A DNA stretch of 64,000 bases from Comamonas thiooxydans (GCF_000964545.1 NZ_BBVD01000010.1:217711-281710); one strand, 5' to 3'. Shown: positions 1 to 8,724, counted from the stretch's first letter. Numbers and translations are program-made. The notes: a model not told the origin generated them from the sequence alone.

Positions 1-78
1 GCGTGCCAAAGCCAAAATCGCATGCATGTGCAAAAGGCGCTCATGGAGTACCTGCTGCTGGGCCGCCAGCCAGGCTGA
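1..78 (+). CDS. C-terminal end of a gene cut by the window edge
   Basis: Reading frame 1 is open from the first base to a TGA at 76-78 and gives a 25-residue tail ending in LLLGRQPG. Most codons end in G or C, as in the real genes of this window, which suggests the end of a gene entering from the left. Too little is visible to name a family. Confidence 0.35.
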   Translation, partial: ACQSQNRMHVQKALMEYLLLGRQPG

Positions 79-116
79 TTCGGCACGTCCGGGCTCATCT
101 GCATACCACCACACCC

Positions 117-380
117 ATGCACCTGAGCCACATCACATCCCCACACCGCCAGCGGGCCCTGCGCCAGCTGGCGGTGTTTCTGTTTCCGCTGCGCCCCATC
201 CACGGGGATGTCCGCTACGGCCAGCGCGGCGGCCTGCTGGCGCTGCGCCAGCCCCATATGGCACGCCACACGCGCGTGCCCTCCTTCTTCGGCCCGCGCA
301 AATCCTTTGCCGCGCGCGTGCGTGCACTTTATGTACGCATCCACACCTTCTATCTGAAGTTTCTTCAAGGCCATACCTAG
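117..380 (+). CDS. small basic hypothetical protein
   Basis: An 87-residue protein beginning MHLSHITSPH and ending FLQGHT. I do not recognise the family. It is rich in Arg and His and has no clear membrane segment, signal peptide or metal motif. The argument for a real gene is codon use: most third positions are G or C in this frame, much more than in the overlapping frame. The frame is open to position 3, so the start could lie upstream; the ATG at 117 is the first after the preceding gene fragment. It lies about 120 bases ahead of a YkgJ-type gene on the same strand. Confidence 0.4.
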   Translation: MHLSHITSPHRQRALRQLAVFLFPLRPIHGDVRYGQRGGLLALRQPHMARHTRVPSFFGPRKSFAARVRALYVRIHTFYLKFLQGHT

Positions 381-443
381 TGGCCCAGGCACCGGAAGCC
401 GCAGGCAGCCCTGCGTGCCGGCTTCTCCTCCAGACCTCAAAAA

Positions 444-468
444 GCCGTCCTTGCCCAAGGAGGACGGC
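444..468. terminator. stem-loop ahead of the first YkgJ-type gene
   Basis: GCCGTCCT (444-451) and AGGACGGC (461-468) form an 8-bp perfect stem. The A-run at 439-443 would be a U-run for leftward transcription only; rightward transcripts have no T-tract. It may end a leftward transcript or be a leader hairpin of the gene at 503. Confidence 0.35.
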
Positions 469-502
469 GCGACCCCGATGCCTGAATCCTTGAAGAAACA
501 CG

Positions 503-868
503 ATGTCCGAATCCGTCCACCCCTGCCTGAACTGTGGCGCCTGCTGCCAGAACTACCGCGTTGAATTTTCCATTTACGAGCTGCAATCCATGGGCGGCAC
601 CGTTCCCGATGAGCTGGCCCATGAAGTGCCCGGCAAGGGCAATCGCGCGCGCATGAACGGCACGGAACGTCACCCGGTGCGCTGCGCGGCGCTGCGCGAG
701 CTGCCCGAGGTGGGCGCGGGCTGCATAGGCTGCGGCATCTACGAGCAGCGCTCGCGCCCCTGCCGCGACTTTCCGTTTGCCTCCTACGGCTGCCACGACA
801 CGCGCGAGAAGTTCGGCCTGTCGGCACTGAGCGATGAGGAAGTCCAGCCCTGGCTGGAAGCCGCCTGA
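503..868 (+). CDS. YkgJ family CxxCxxCC cysteine-cluster protein (copy 1)
   Basis: A 121-residue cytosolic protein of the YkgJ/UPF0153 family, thought to bind iron or zinc through a cysteine cluster; no reaction is established. The signature is at the N-terminus (C8, C11, C14, C15 in PCLNCGACC), followed by the VEFSIYE segment and a second Cys set in CIGCGIYEQRSRPCRDFP. The size suits the small members. A paralogue with the same arrangement lies at 3745-4065, so the two copies bracket the feo iron-uptake operon. The gene ends in a bidirectional repeat-type terminator shared with the convergent feo genes. A role in iron handling is inference from context and Cys content. Confidence 0.8.
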   Translation: MSESVHPCLNCGACCQNYRVEFSIYELQSMGGTVPDELAHEVPGKGNRARMNGTERHPVRCAALRELPEVGAGCIGCGIYEQRSRPCRDFPFASYGCHDTREKFGLSALSDEEVQPWLEAA

Positions 869-905
869 GCTTTCGGCAAGCCCGCAAGCACTATCGCTAC
901 CAAAT

Positions 906-995
906 AAAAAGCTGCCTGCGCTTGCCAATCAATCATTTCAGATACAAAAGTATCTGAAATGTATAGATAGCAAGCGCAGGCAGCTATGTTTTTAC
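906..995. repeat. nested palindromic intergenic repeat, copy A, bidirectional terminator-like
   Basis: The outer arms are a perfect 16-bp inverted repeat (910-925 and 970-985, AGCTGCCTGCGCTTGC). Nested inside is a perfect 11-bp hairpin (935-945 and 950-960, ATTTCAGATAC) with an AAAA loop. AAAAA precedes the left arm and TTTTT follows the right arm, so it can terminate in both directions between the convergent YkgJ and feo genes. Related copies lie at 13356, 28361, 29793 and 33721. Confidence 0.8.
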
Positions 996-1014
996 AAGGA
1001 GGACTGTGTCCGCT

Positions 1015-1215
1015 TCAGGCCTTGCGCGTATCCGAGCAACTGTCGCCGCCACAGGCGCTGCAACCGCCGCAGCTGCCGCTCTTGCCCGCAGGCGCCAGCG
1101 AAGGATGAACCCGCGTCAGCTTGCTGCGCAGACCGGCGGGCATGAAACGCCAGGCCAGCGACACGGCGGCCACCAGCACGATGGCGCCCACTATCAGTTC
1201 CTGCCACATAGACAA
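1015..1215 (-). CDS. FeoB-associated Cys-rich small membrane protein
   Basis: A 66-residue protein with one N-terminal transmembrane helix (about residues 6-25, QELIVGAIVLVAAVSLAWRF) and a Cys-rich tail, CGGCSACGGDSC. Small membrane proteins with a short Cys cluster often follow feoB in proteobacteria and are annotated as FeoB-associated; their function is unproven, possibly iron binding or complex assembly. It begins 7 bases after the feoB stop, so it is almost certainly the last gene of feoA-feoB-this gene. It ends before the palindromic repeat at 906-995. Confidence 0.75.
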   Translation of the reverse strand: MSMWQELIVGAIVLVAAVSLAWRFMPAGLRSKLTRVHPSLAPAGKSGSCGGCSACGGDSCSDTRKA

Positions 1216-1222
1216 TCCTTTC

Positions 1223-3157
1223 TCAGCCCCAGCCCAGGGCCACGGCGACGCGATAGGTCACAAAGCTGGCCAGATAGGCCAGAGCAAACAGATAACCGGC
1301 CATCAGCAGCGGATAGCGCCAGCCATTGGTCTCGCGCTTGACCATGGCCAGCGTGGAGATGCACTGGGGCGCAAACACAAACCAGACCAGCAGCGACAGC
1401 GCGGTCGCCATTGACCAGCTGCTGGCGATCAGCGGGCTCAGCTGCTGGGCCATGGCGTCATCGCCCACGGCCGACAGCGCATACACCGTACCGAGCGCAC
1501 CCACGGCCACCTCGCGTGCGGCCATGCCGGGCACCAGCGCAATGGCGATCTGCCAGTTGAAGCCGATGGGCGCCAGCACCACTTCCAGCGCACGGCCGAT
1601 CTGGCCCGCGAAGCTGTAGCGAATCGCGCCTTCGGTCACGCCCTCGGGAGCACCTGGGTAGCTGGAGAGGAACCACAGCACGATGCTGACGGTCAGGATG
1701 ATGCCGCCGACGCGGCGCAGGAAGATCATGGCCCGCTCGTACAGGCCCAGCACCAGGCTGCGCAGGCTGGGGATGCGGTAGGAAGGCAGCTCCATCAGCA
1801 GCGGCGTGCGGGTCTTGACCTTGGTGGCCAGCTTGCCCACCCAGGCCACGGCCATGGCACTGACGATGCCGCCCACATAGAGGGCAAACAGCACCAGGCC
1901 CTGCAGATTGAAGAAGCCGGCCACGGTCTGCTCTGGGATGAAGGCTCCGATCAGCAACGTGTAGACGGGCAGGCGTGCCGAGCAGGTCATCAGCGGCGCG
2001 ATCATGATGGTCAGCAGACGGTCGCGCCAGCTGGAGATCGAACGCGTGGCCATGATGCCGGGCACGGCACAGGCAAAGCTGGACAGCAGCGGGATGAAGG
2101 AGCGTCCGGACAGGCCCACGCTGCCCATGATGCGGTCCAGCAAAAAGGCGGCGCGCGGCAGATAGCCCGAGTCTTCCAGCACCAGGATGAAGAAGAACAG
2201 AATCAGGATCTGCGGCAAAAAGACCACCACCGAGCCGCTGCCGGCAATCACGCCGTCCACCAGCAGGCTGCGCAGCACGCCATCGGGCATCACGCCATGC
2301 ACCCACTGGCCGAAGTCGCTGACCAGGCCTTCGATGCCGTCCATCAGGGGCTCGGCCCAGCTGAACACTGCCTGGAACATCAGGAACAGCGTCACCACCA
2401 GCAGCAGCGTGCCCCACAGCGGGTGCAGCACCACGGAGTCGATGCGATCATCACGCTGCGTGGGAGCCGCGGGCTCCTGCACGGTCTGGCGCATGATCTC
2501 GGCCACCTGCTGGTGCAGGGCCAGCAGCTGGGCACGCGAATTGCTGCCCGTCACGGGCTTGAACTGGCCTTCGAGCGTCGGCGCCTTGAGCTGCCTGGCC
2601 TGCTCGCTGTCCAGCCAGGCCAGCAAATCCTTGGCGCCGGACAGATGCACGCCCACGCTCTCCACCACGGGCACGCCCAGCAGCTCGCTGAGCTTGGCCT
2701 TGTCGATGACCAGTCCCTGACGGCGTGCCATATCGCTCATATTGAGCACCACCACCATGGGCAGGCCCAGGGCGCGTGCCTCCAGCACCAGACGCAGGTT
2801 CAGACGCAGATGGGTGGCATCGGTCACGCAGACCAGCAACTCGGGCGGCGCTTCGCGCGGGTGCTGGCCCTTGACGATGTCGCGCGTGATGCGCTCGTCC
2901 TCGCTGTGCGCATCGAGGCTGTAGGTGCCGGGCAGGTCCAGCACGCGCACGCGGCGCTTGCCGGGCGTGCTCAGCCAGCCTTCCTTGCGCTCCACGGTCA
3001 CGCCCGCGTAGTTGGCCACCTTCTGGCGGGCGCCGGTCAGCAGATTGAACAGCGCCGTCTTGCCGCAATTCGGGTTGCCCAGCAGCGCAGCGCGCAAGGG
3101 CGCCTGCTCCACGGCTTGAGGACTCATCATGGTGATCTGGGATTCGCGCACGTTCAT
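1223..3157 (-). CDS. feoB: ferrous iron transport protein B
   Basis: FeoB is the inner-membrane Fe(II) permease with a cytosolic G-protein domain. The 644-residue product shows G1 GNPNCGKT near residue 28, the FeoB switch segment NYAGVTVERKEG, G3 DLPGTYSL and G4 NMSD in the first 140 residues, then a helical bundle and the gate/core membrane domains from about residue 245 (VVLHPLWGTLLLVVTLFLMF onward). It is somewhat shorter than E. coli FeoB (773) but complete. The ATG overlaps the feoA stop in an ATGA junction, so the two are translationally coupled; an alternative start at Met10/11 is possible. Uptake is expected under low-oxygen or reducing conditions, controlled by the Fur-like site upstream of feoA. 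Confidence 0.97.
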   Translation of the reverse strand: MNVRESQITMMSPQAVEQAPLRAALLGNPNCGKTALFNLLTGARQKVANYAGVTVERKEGWLSTPGKRRVRVLDLPGTYSLDAHSEDERITRDIVKGQHPREAPPELLVCVTDATHLRLNLRLVLEARALGLPMVVVLNMSDMARRQGLVIDKAKLSELLGVPVVESVGVHLSGAKDLLAWLDSEQARQLKAPTLEGQFKPVTGSNSRAQLLALHQQVAEIMRQTVQEPAAPTQRDDRIDSVVLHPLWGTLLLVVTLFLMFQAVFSWAEPLMDGIEGLVSDFGQWVHGVMPDGVLRSLLVDGVIAGSGSVVVFLPQILILFFFILVLEDSGYLPRAAFLLDRIMGSVGLSGRSFIPLLSSFACAVPGIMATRSISSWRDRLLTIMIAPLMTCSARLPVYTLLIGAFIPEQTVAGFFNLQGLVLFALYVGGIVSAMAVAWVGKLATKVKTRTPLLMELPSYRIPSLRSLVLGLYERAMIFLRRVGGIILTVSIVLWFLSSYPGAPEGVTEGAIRYSFAGQIGRALEVVLAPIGFNWQIAIALVPGMAAREVAVGALGTVYALSAVGDDAMAQQLSPLIASSWSMATALSLLVWFVFAPQCISTLAMVKRETNGWRYPLLMAGYLFALAYLASFVTYRVAVALGWG

Positions 3158-3543
3158 GCTGCGGCCTCCAGCTGCACCAGCACCTGGGACGCCTCGTGGC
3201 GGCGCAGCGCAAACGTCGCCTGGCCTATGCGCACGGCCAGCGGGTCGGGGCCGGGAAAGCCGGTGGCGACGACGCGCACGGACTCGCCGGGCAGAAAGCC
3301 GATTTCCATGAGTCTGAGCAGCAGGTTTTCATCCTCGCCTTCGGAGGAAGCCAGATCCACCACCCGGGCTGGCTGATTCACCACCAGCTGATCCAGGCCC
3401 ATGATGGGCCCGGTTGCGGCGGCCATGGCTGCAGCGCTGGAAGATGACACGCCGGATTCAGACGCTTGAACAGGAAAAGCATTCATGGACGAAGTAACTG
3501 ACACTGCCTCAGACCTCGCCGAGGGGGACTGCAAAGAACTCAT
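3154..3543 (-). CDS. feoA: ferrous iron transport protein A
   Basis: FeoA is a small SH3-like cytosolic partner of FeoB. The typical fold runs from about residue 50: LDQLVVNQPARVVDL, then LLLRLMEIGFLPGESVRVV and DPLAVRIGQATFALRRHEA. The frame encodes 129 residues, but the conserved domain needs only about 82, so the first 40-47 residues, rich in Ser and Ala, are an unusual extension or the true start is Met20 or Met48. No start has a strong ribosome-binding site. It is first in the feo operon, 15 bases downstream of a Fur-box-like sequence, and overlaps feoB by four bases. Confidence 0.92.
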   Translation of the reverse strand: MSSLQSPSARSEAVSVTSSMNAFPVQASESGVSSSSAAAMAAATGPIMGLDQLVVNQPARVVDLASSEGEDENLLLRLMEIGFLPGESVRVVATGFPGPDPLAVRIGQATFALRRHEASQVLVQLEAAA

Positions 3544-3557
3544 AGCGCATTATTAAT

Positions 3558-3572
3558 TGATTTTGATTCTCA
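3558..3572 (-). promoter_or_regulatory. Fur-box-like operator upstream of feoA
   Basis: On the minus strand the sequence TGAGAATCAAAATCA matches 11 of 14 defined positions of the 7-1-7 Fur consensus TGATAATNATTATCA. It lies immediately upstream of feoA, where iron-dependent repression of feo is expected. Only pattern matching supports it. Confidence 0.65.
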
Positions 3573-3744
3573 TTTTCCATTTACTGTAGGCGATTGGTGC
3601 ACAACGGTGGCGAATTGGCACCAGCAGCATGGACTTTTGGGCGGGTATTGAGCGGCGCGGTTGACAAATCTGCGGCCCGGCACAACCAAAGGGTTTGCAC
3701 AGCTGCGAAAATCGCCGCCCCACCGGAAAAATTCCGCCTCTCCA

Positions 3745-4065
3745 ATGACCCATCCCTGCCTTAGCTGCGGCGCCTGTTGCGCGTCCTTTCGTGTCGATTT
3801 TTCCGTGCACGAGTCCCAGGAGCATGGGGGCAGTGTCCCCGCAGGACTGGTTGAGGAAGTTACCGACTACACCTGCCGCATGCGCGGCACGGACTGGGCC
3901 AGGCCACGCTGTGCAGCTCTGGTGGGCAAGGTGGGAGAGAAGGCGTACTGCGGCATTTATGAATGGCGCCCCTCCCCTTGCCGGGAGTTCGCCGCGGGTT
4001 CGGACGCCTGCAACCGCGTGCGCCAGCGCCACAATCTGCCTCAGCTGGAAAGCGGTCTGATCTAA
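3745..4065 (+). CDS. YkgJ family CxxCxxCC cysteine-cluster protein (copy 2)
   Basis: A 106-residue paralogue of the gene at 503. The signature PCLSCGACC places Cys at 5, 8, 11 and 12, followed by RVDFSVHE and a second set in CGIYEWRPSPCREF. The frame is open to a TTG at 3661, but the ATG at 3745 sets the signature at the N-terminus as in copy 1, so I use it. It diverges from feoA and may share the Fur-controlled intergenic region. As with copy 1, metal binding is a family expectation and no reaction is known. Confidence 0.78.
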   Translation: MTHPCLSCGACCASFRVDFSVHESQEHGGSVPAGLVEEVTDYTCRMRGTDWARPRCAALVGKVGEKAYCGIYEWRPSPCREFAAGSDACNRVRQRHNLPQLESGLI

Positions 4066-4086
4066 GAGTCCCGCAAGATACCGGGA

Positions 4087-4908
4087 TCAGGCGTCCTGCT
4101 CGATCAGCACCACGCCTATATTGTCCTTGCCGCCTGCGGCATTGGCCGCCTCGATCAATGCCTCCTGCAACCGCGCCAGCGGCAGGTTTTCATCGAACAG
4201 GGAGGCAAGGCTGGCGTCACTCAGCATATCGGTCAGGCCGTCCGAGCACAGCAGGATGCGGTCACCCTGCTGCAGCGGCCAGTGGTTCAGCTCCGGCTCC
4301 ACCTGGGGCATCACACCCAGCGCTCTGGTCACCAGATGGCCGTAGCGCGAGGTCCTGGCATCGGCCTCGCTGATCAGGCCGGCATCGATATCCTGCTGCA
4401 CCAGCGAATGGTCGCGCGTCAGGCGCTGCAGCCGGCCGGCACGCCAGGCATAGGCCCTGGAGTCGCCCAGATGGGCAATCAGCACTTCGCTCGCCAGCAC
4501 CAGGGCGGCCACCACCGTGGTGCCCATGCCGCTGCAGCCGGGCGTGGACTGCGCGGCGGCATAGATGGCCGTATTGGCCATGTGCAGGGCGTCCGTCAGC
4601 TCGCACTGTGCTGCCAGCATGGATTCATCGGCTGCCGGACCGTGCTGCACGCTGGTCGTGATCAGCTCCACGGCCATGACGCTGGCCACCTCGCCCGCGT
4701 TATAGCCGCCCATGCCGTCGGCCAGCACGGCAACCGGCCAGGGCCTGGCCTGCGGCTCCAGCCCCACCGAGTCTTCGTTATTGCTGCGCTGTCGACCCAT
4801 GTCTGCACGCCCCACCATGCGTACGGCCGGCCAGACTCGGGATGGGCTAGAAGCTGCTGCGGATGGCATGGAAGATGGGATGGGGGTCAGGTTCGCGAAA
4901 GCATTCAA
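4087..4908 (-). CDS. PP2C-type Ser/Thr protein phosphatase
   Basis: A metal-dependent phosphatase of the PPM/Stp1 type, cytosolic, removing phosphate from Ser/Thr proteins. All catalytic motifs are visible in order: RSNNEDS (about 41-47), LADGMGGYNAGE, GMGTTVV, LIAHLGDSRAY, LLCSDGLTD and GGKDNIGVVL near the C-terminus. These acidic residues hold the two Mn/Mg ions. The product is 273 residues; a Ser/Pro/Ala-rich stretch of about 30 residues precedes the domain, so the start may be Met14 or Met31. No partner kinase or FHA gene is adjacent, so its substrate cannot be inferred. It converges on the YkgJ gene. Confidence 0.92.
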   Translation of the reverse strand: MNAFANLTPIPSSMPSAAASSPSRVWPAVRMVGRADMGRQRSNNEDSVGLEPQARPWPVAVLADGMGGYNAGEVASVMAVELITTSVQHGPAADESMLAAQCELTDALHMANTAIYAAAQSTPGCSGMGTTVVAALVLASEVLIAHLGDSRAYAWRAGRLQRLTRDHSLVQQDIDAGLISEADARTSRYGHLVTRALGVMPQVEPELNHWPLQQGDRILLCSDGLTDMLSDASLASLFDENLPLARLQEALIEAANAAGGKDNIGVVLIEQDA

Positions 4909-5044
4909 GCGTAACGCAAGTCACCTTCTTGTGTCGGTCGAAAAGAGCCGTTTTGCACTTGTTAACCAAGCAAAGGCGCAATTTTGTTCAATACCTGGAA
5001 AAGCCAAGGACTCAGACTGGCGACCTCTTGTTTCAGGTTTGTCC

Positions 5045-5671
5045 ATGCTTTCTTCTGTTCTGGCCATGGCCGGATTTGCACTGGCCGGCGCCATCACGCC
5101 AGGGCCGGTGAACGTGCTGGCCCTGCGCCATGGCAACGGCCGCGCTGGCGCCGCCTTCTGCTATGTACTGGGAGCCAGCCTCAGCTACGCCGTCATCGTC
5201 TGGCTGATGGGCCAGAGCGGGCAATGGCTGCTCAAGCAGCCAGAGCTGCTGCGCTGGGCGCCGCGCGTCTGTGCTCTCTATCTGCTCTGGCTGGCCTGGC
5301 AGCTGGCCAATGCCCCCGGGACCCATGGCCGGGCGGCCAGGGAGAGCGCCCCCGCATCACTGCCGGCCGGTCCAGGCGGAGCGTTCGTGCAAGGCATTGC
5401 CATTCAGAGCCTCAACCCCAAGGCCTGGCTGGTGGCGCTTTCGGGCATCGGCATGTTTGTCGCCCCGCTGGCCGCGCAGCAGGTCTCGCTGCCAACCGCC
5501 TTGCTGCTGTTTTGCAGCGTCTCCTTGCTGGCCTGCCTGCTCGGCGTTGGCTGCTGGGCCGCGCTGGGCCATGCACTGACCCGGTGGCTGAGCACGCCCC
5601 TGCGCCAACGGCGGCTGAACCAGGCCCTGGCCATGGTGCTGGTGGCAAGCGTGGTCAGCATGCTGGCATGA
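5045..5671 (+). CDS. LysE/RhtB family amino acid exporter
   Basis: A 208-residue inner-membrane protein with the LysE/RhtB signature near the N-terminus (GFALAGAITPGPVNVLALRHG) and about six hydrophobic segments. The family exports amino acids or related metabolites; the substrate cannot be read here. The frame is open back to 4712, but the ATG at 5045 puts the first transmembrane helix at the N-terminus as in the family. The stop at 5671 is 10 bases before the AraC-type regulator, a pair that is probably one operon, with the regulator likely controlling the exporter. Confidence 0.85.
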   Translation: MLSSVLAMAGFALAGAITPGPVNVLALRHGNGRAGAAFCYVLGASLSYAVIVWLMGQSGQWLLKQPELLRWAPRVCALYLLWLAWQLANAPGTHGRAARESAPASLPAGPGGAFVQGIAIQSLNPKAWLVALSGIGMFVAPLAAQQVSLPTALLLFCSVSLLACLLGVGCWAALGHALTRWLSTPLRQRRLNQALAMVLVASVVSMLA

Positions 5672-5681
5672 TGAGGCCGTC

Positions 5682-6482
5682 ATGCCAGCCCCCAGTCACC
5701 ATTTCCACCGCCACCCGGCCCTGCCCTGGGCCGAGCTGCGCATCAGCCGCCAGTCCTGCTACAGCTACCGGCTGCATGCGCACGCGCAGTACTCCATAGG
5801 CATCGTGGATGAGGGCGAGACCCTGTTTCTGCATGACGATGGCCCCGAAGCATTGAGCGCTGGCAGCGTGGTGCTGATCGAGCCCGGCCACTGGCATGCC
5901 TGCAACCCCGAGACATTGCAGCCCTGGTCTTACCGCATGCTGTTCGTGCAGGCCGACTGGGTTCATGAGCGGCTCGGCGTCGGCGGCCTGCGCTTTGCAC
6001 GGCGCGCGCTGCACAAGCCAGAAATCTCGCGCTGGGCAGACCGTCTCTGCCAGCCGCTTGCCGGCAGCGCCACGGATGCGCAGCTGCGGCAGCACGAGCA
6101 ATCGCTGACGGATTTCCTGCAGCTGCTGGGCCGTGCCGCCGACTCCCCTGCCCCAGAGCCCCAGCCGCCCGATGCCGTCCTGCCTGCGCTGCAACACATG
6201 CACCGCAGCCCCGAAGACGACACCAGCGTCCAGGCCCTGGCCCTGCGCTGCGGCATGAGCCCCAGCCGTTTCATCCGCCGCTTCAGGGCCGTCACCGGCG
6301 TCACGCCCGGGGCCTACCGCCTCAACCTGCGCCTCAATGGCGTGCGCCACCTGCTGGCCCAGGGCGAGCCCCTGGCCTCGGTCGCTCAACAGATGGGCTT
6401 TGCCGATCAGGCCCACATGCAACGCGCCTTCAAGGCCCATCATGCGCTGACGCCCGGCAACTACGCCGGCATGCAGCGCTAA
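5682..6482 (+). CDS. AraC family regulator with cupin sensor domain
   Basis: A 266-residue regulator. The N-terminal half is an AraC-type cupin (HAHAQYSIGIVDEGETLF and VLIEPGHWHACNP); the C-terminal third holds the two helix-turn-helix motifs (VQALALRCGMSPSRFIRRFR and LASVAQQMGFADQAHMQRAF). It follows the LysE-type exporter by 10 bases with GAGG at 5673-5676 as ribosome-binding site, so the two are coupled. It probably senses a small molecule and activates the exporter; the ligand is unknown. Confidence 0.9.
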   Translation: MPAPSHHFHRHPALPWAELRISRQSCYSYRLHAHAQYSIGIVDEGETLFLHDDGPEALSAGSVVLIEPGHWHACNPETLQPWSYRMLFVQADWVHERLGVGGLRFARRALHKPEISRWADRLCQPLAGSATDAQLRQHEQSLTDFLQLLGRAADSPAPEPQPPDAVLPALQHMHRSPEDDTSVQALALRCGMSPSRFIRRFRAVTGVTPGAYRLNLRLNGVRHLLAQGEPLASVAQQMGFADQAHMQRAFKAHHALTPGNYAGMQR

Positions 6483-6576
6483 GCCGGCCGGGTCAGGGAC
6501 ATTCGCCGCCACGCCGCCGCAGCCGGTCATTCGCGGGATACTTGCCGCTTCGATTTTTCGCACGCGCAAGTCAGCA

Positions 6577-7956
6577 ATGGCCAACTTTGACAGTATTCAG
6601 CAACGCGAGACAGGCCTGCAGCAGCACCTGAACTCGGCCCAGATGACCATGATCGCCATCGGTGGCGCCATCGGTACCGGTCTCTTCATGGGCAGCGCCT
6701 TTGCCATCGGCTTTGCCGGCCCCAGCGTGCTCATCAGCTACGCCATCGGCGCCTTCATCGGCCTGCTGCTCATGGGATGCCTGGCCGAGATGACCGTGGC
6801 CCACCCCACCTCGGGCTCCTTCGGCGCCTACGCCGAGCACTACATCAGCCCTCTGGCCGGCTTTGTGGTGCGCTATGCCTACTGGGGTGCCGTGGTGCTG
6901 GCCGTGGGCATGGAGGTCACGGCCGTGGGCAAGTACATGGCCTACTGGTTCCCCAACGTGGAGCAATGGGTATGGGTGGCGCTGTTCTCGGCCCTGCTGG
7001 CCGCCGTCAATGCCACCAGCGTCAAGGCCTTCGGCCAGGTCGAGTACTGGTTCTCCATGGTCAAGGTGATTGCCATCGTGGCCTTCATCCTGATCGCTGC
7101 CTATGTGGTCTTCGGCACCCGACCCGAGGGTGTGGGTTTCGACAACTACTTTGTCGATGGCGGCTTCTTCCCCAACGGCTGGTGGGGCACCTGGGTCGGC
7201 GTGATCGTGGCCATCTTCAGCTATCTGAGCCTGGAATCCATTGCCATTGCTGCCGGCGAAGCCCAGAACCCCAAGCAGGCCGTGACCCGCGCCTTCCGCA
7301 CCACGGTGCTGCGCCTGGTGCTGTTCTATCTGCTATCGCTGGCACTGATGCTGGCCGTCGTGCCCTGGAGCCATGCGGGCACGGACAAGAGCCCGTTCGT
7401 CAAGGTGATGGAGATTTTGCAGATCCCCGGCGCGGCCGCGGCCCTCAACTTCGTGGTGCTGCTGGCCTCGCTGTCGGCCATGAACAGCCAGCTCTACGTC
7501 ACCTCGCGCATGATGTTCAGCCTCTCGCGCGGCGGCTATGCCCCCAAGGGTCTGAGCAAGCTCAGCAAAAGCGGAGTGCCGCTGGGCGCGATTGCCGTCT
7601 CCTGCCTGGGCATGGCCGTGGCCATGGTGCTCAACGTGCTCAAACCCGAGCAGTCGCTGGAGCTGATGATGTCGATCGCCATGTTCGGCGCCATGTTTGC
7701 CTGGTTCATGGTGTTCGTGACCCATCTGTTCTTCCGCCCACGCTGGCAGCGCGAACACCCGGGCCAGAAGCTGGAGTTCCGCATGTGGGGCTTTCCCGTG
7801 CTGACCCTGGTAGGCGCCTTGCTGATGGCGGGCGTGATCGTCACCACGCTGTTTACCAAGGAGTTCCACACCACCGTGCTGGTGGGCGTGCCGTTTCTGA
7901 TCGTGCTGGTGCTGGTCTATGCTCTTTGGTATAGAAAGAAGAAGGTGGCCCCCTGA
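6577..7956 (+). CDS. amino acid permease (APC superfamily, AAT type)
   Basis: A 459-residue proton-driven inner-membrane permease. The typical first helix region is IAIGGAIGTGLFMGSAF, followed by about eleven more hydrophobic segments and the consensus PTSGSFGAYAEHYISPLAGF. Members carry aromatic, basic or small amino acids. Its position directly ahead of kynB and kynU suggests tryptophan or kynurenine as substrate, but that is context inference and no residue proves it. Length and motifs are complete. The stop codon lies inside a GC-rich palindromic segment that continues to about 7985. Confidence 0.9.
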   Translation: MANFDSIQQRETGLQQHLNSAQMTMIAIGGAIGTGLFMGSAFAIGFAGPSVLISYAIGAFIGLLLMGCLAEMTVAHPTSGSFGAYAEHYISPLAGFVVRYAYWGAVVLAVGMEVTAVGKYMAYWFPNVEQWVWVALFSALLAAVNATSVKAFGQVEYWFSMVKVIAIVAFILIAAYVVFGTRPEGVGFDNYFVDGGFFPNGWWGTWVGVIVAIFSYLSLESIAIAAGEAQNPKQAVTRAFRTTVLRLVLFYLLSLALMLAVVPWSHAGTDKSPFVKVMEILQIPGAAAALNFVVLLASLSAMNSQLYVTSRMMFSLSRGGYAPKGLSKLSKSGVPLGAIAVSCLGMAVAMVLNVLKPEQSLELMMSIAMFGAMFAWFMVFVTHLFFRPRWQREHPGQKLEFRMWGFPVLTLVGALLMAGVIVTTLFTKEFHTTVLVGVPFLIVLVLVYALWYRKKKVAP

Positions 7957-7984
7957 GGCGCTAGCGCGCCTTCCCCCAAGGGGG
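7957..7984. repeat. GC-rich double palindrome after the permease
   Basis: Two adjoining inverted repeats: GGCGC/GCGCC (7957-7970) and CCCCC/GGGGG (7973-7984). There is no T-tract, so it is at best a weak terminator. I recall similar sequence between genes in other Comamonadaceae genomes; a genome-wide copy count would settle whether it is a dispersed repeat. Confidence 0.5.
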
Positions 7985-8091
7985 ACGACAGCCTTTGCTG
8001 CGGGGCGGCGCGGCCGGCCCCGGCCCTTGCTGGCTGTCCCGCACTCGGGCCTGTTATCGATCAAGAGTGACCGAACCCATTCATACACACC

Positions 8092-8724
8092 ATGACACGC
8101 CAGATCTGGGATATTTCTCCTGCCATTCATCCTGCCGCCCCGGTGTTTCCGGGCGACACGCCCTATAGCCAGGAATGGGTAGCCAGCATTGGCCCGGGCT
8201 GCCCGGTCAATGTCAGTGCCATTCATCTCTCGCCCCATGTGGGCGCGCATGCCGATGCGCCGCTGCACTACGATCCGCAGGGCGCAGCCATCGGCGCCGT
8301 CGATCTGGACGCCTTTCTGGGCCCCTGCCGCGTGATCCACGCCATGGGCTGCGGGCCGCTGATCGAATGGCGTCACATAGCGCACGCCATCGATGCCGGC
8401 CTGCCCGCGCGCGTGCTGGTGCGCACCTACGAGAAAGCACCCACCGGCTGGGATGCCGAGTTGGCCGCCTATGCCCCCGAGACCGTGCAAAAGCTGGCCG
8501 ACCTCGGCGTTAAGCTGATCGGCATAGACACTGCCAGCATAGACCCTGCCAGCAGCAAGAGCCTGGACAGCCATATGGTGATCCGCCAGCGCGGCCTGCG
8601 CGTGCTCGAGAACCTGGTGCTCGATGAAGTGAGCGAAGGCGACTATGAGCTGATCGCCTTGCCGCTCAAGCTCACCGAAGCCGATGCCTCGCCAGTGCGC
8701 GCCGTGCTGCGCAGCCTGCTCTGA
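8092..8724 (+). CDS. kynB: kynurenine formamidase (arylformamidase)
   Basis: KynB hydrolyses N-formylkynurenine to kynurenine and formate, the second step of tryptophan degradation to anthranilate. The 210-residue protein is a metal-dependent cyclase-type formamidase: the zinc-binding signature HxGxHxDAPxH is present as [12 protein letters not shown] (about residues 46-57), with the N-terminal [19 protein letters not shown] typical of KynB. Length matches the bacterial family (about 210). It precedes kynU, while kynA is 6 kb away on the same strand, so the pathway is complete but split. Confidence 0.95.
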   Translation: MTRQIWDISPAIHPAAPVFPGDTPYSQEWVASIGPGCPVNVSAIHLSPHVGAHADAPLHYDPQGAAIGAVDLDAFLGPCRVIHAMGCGPLIEWRHIAHAIDAGLPARVLVRTYEKAPTGWDAELAAYAPETVQKLADLGVKLIGIDTASIDPASSKSLDSHMVIRQRGLRVLENLVLDEVSEGDYELIALPLKLTEADASPVRAVLRSLL

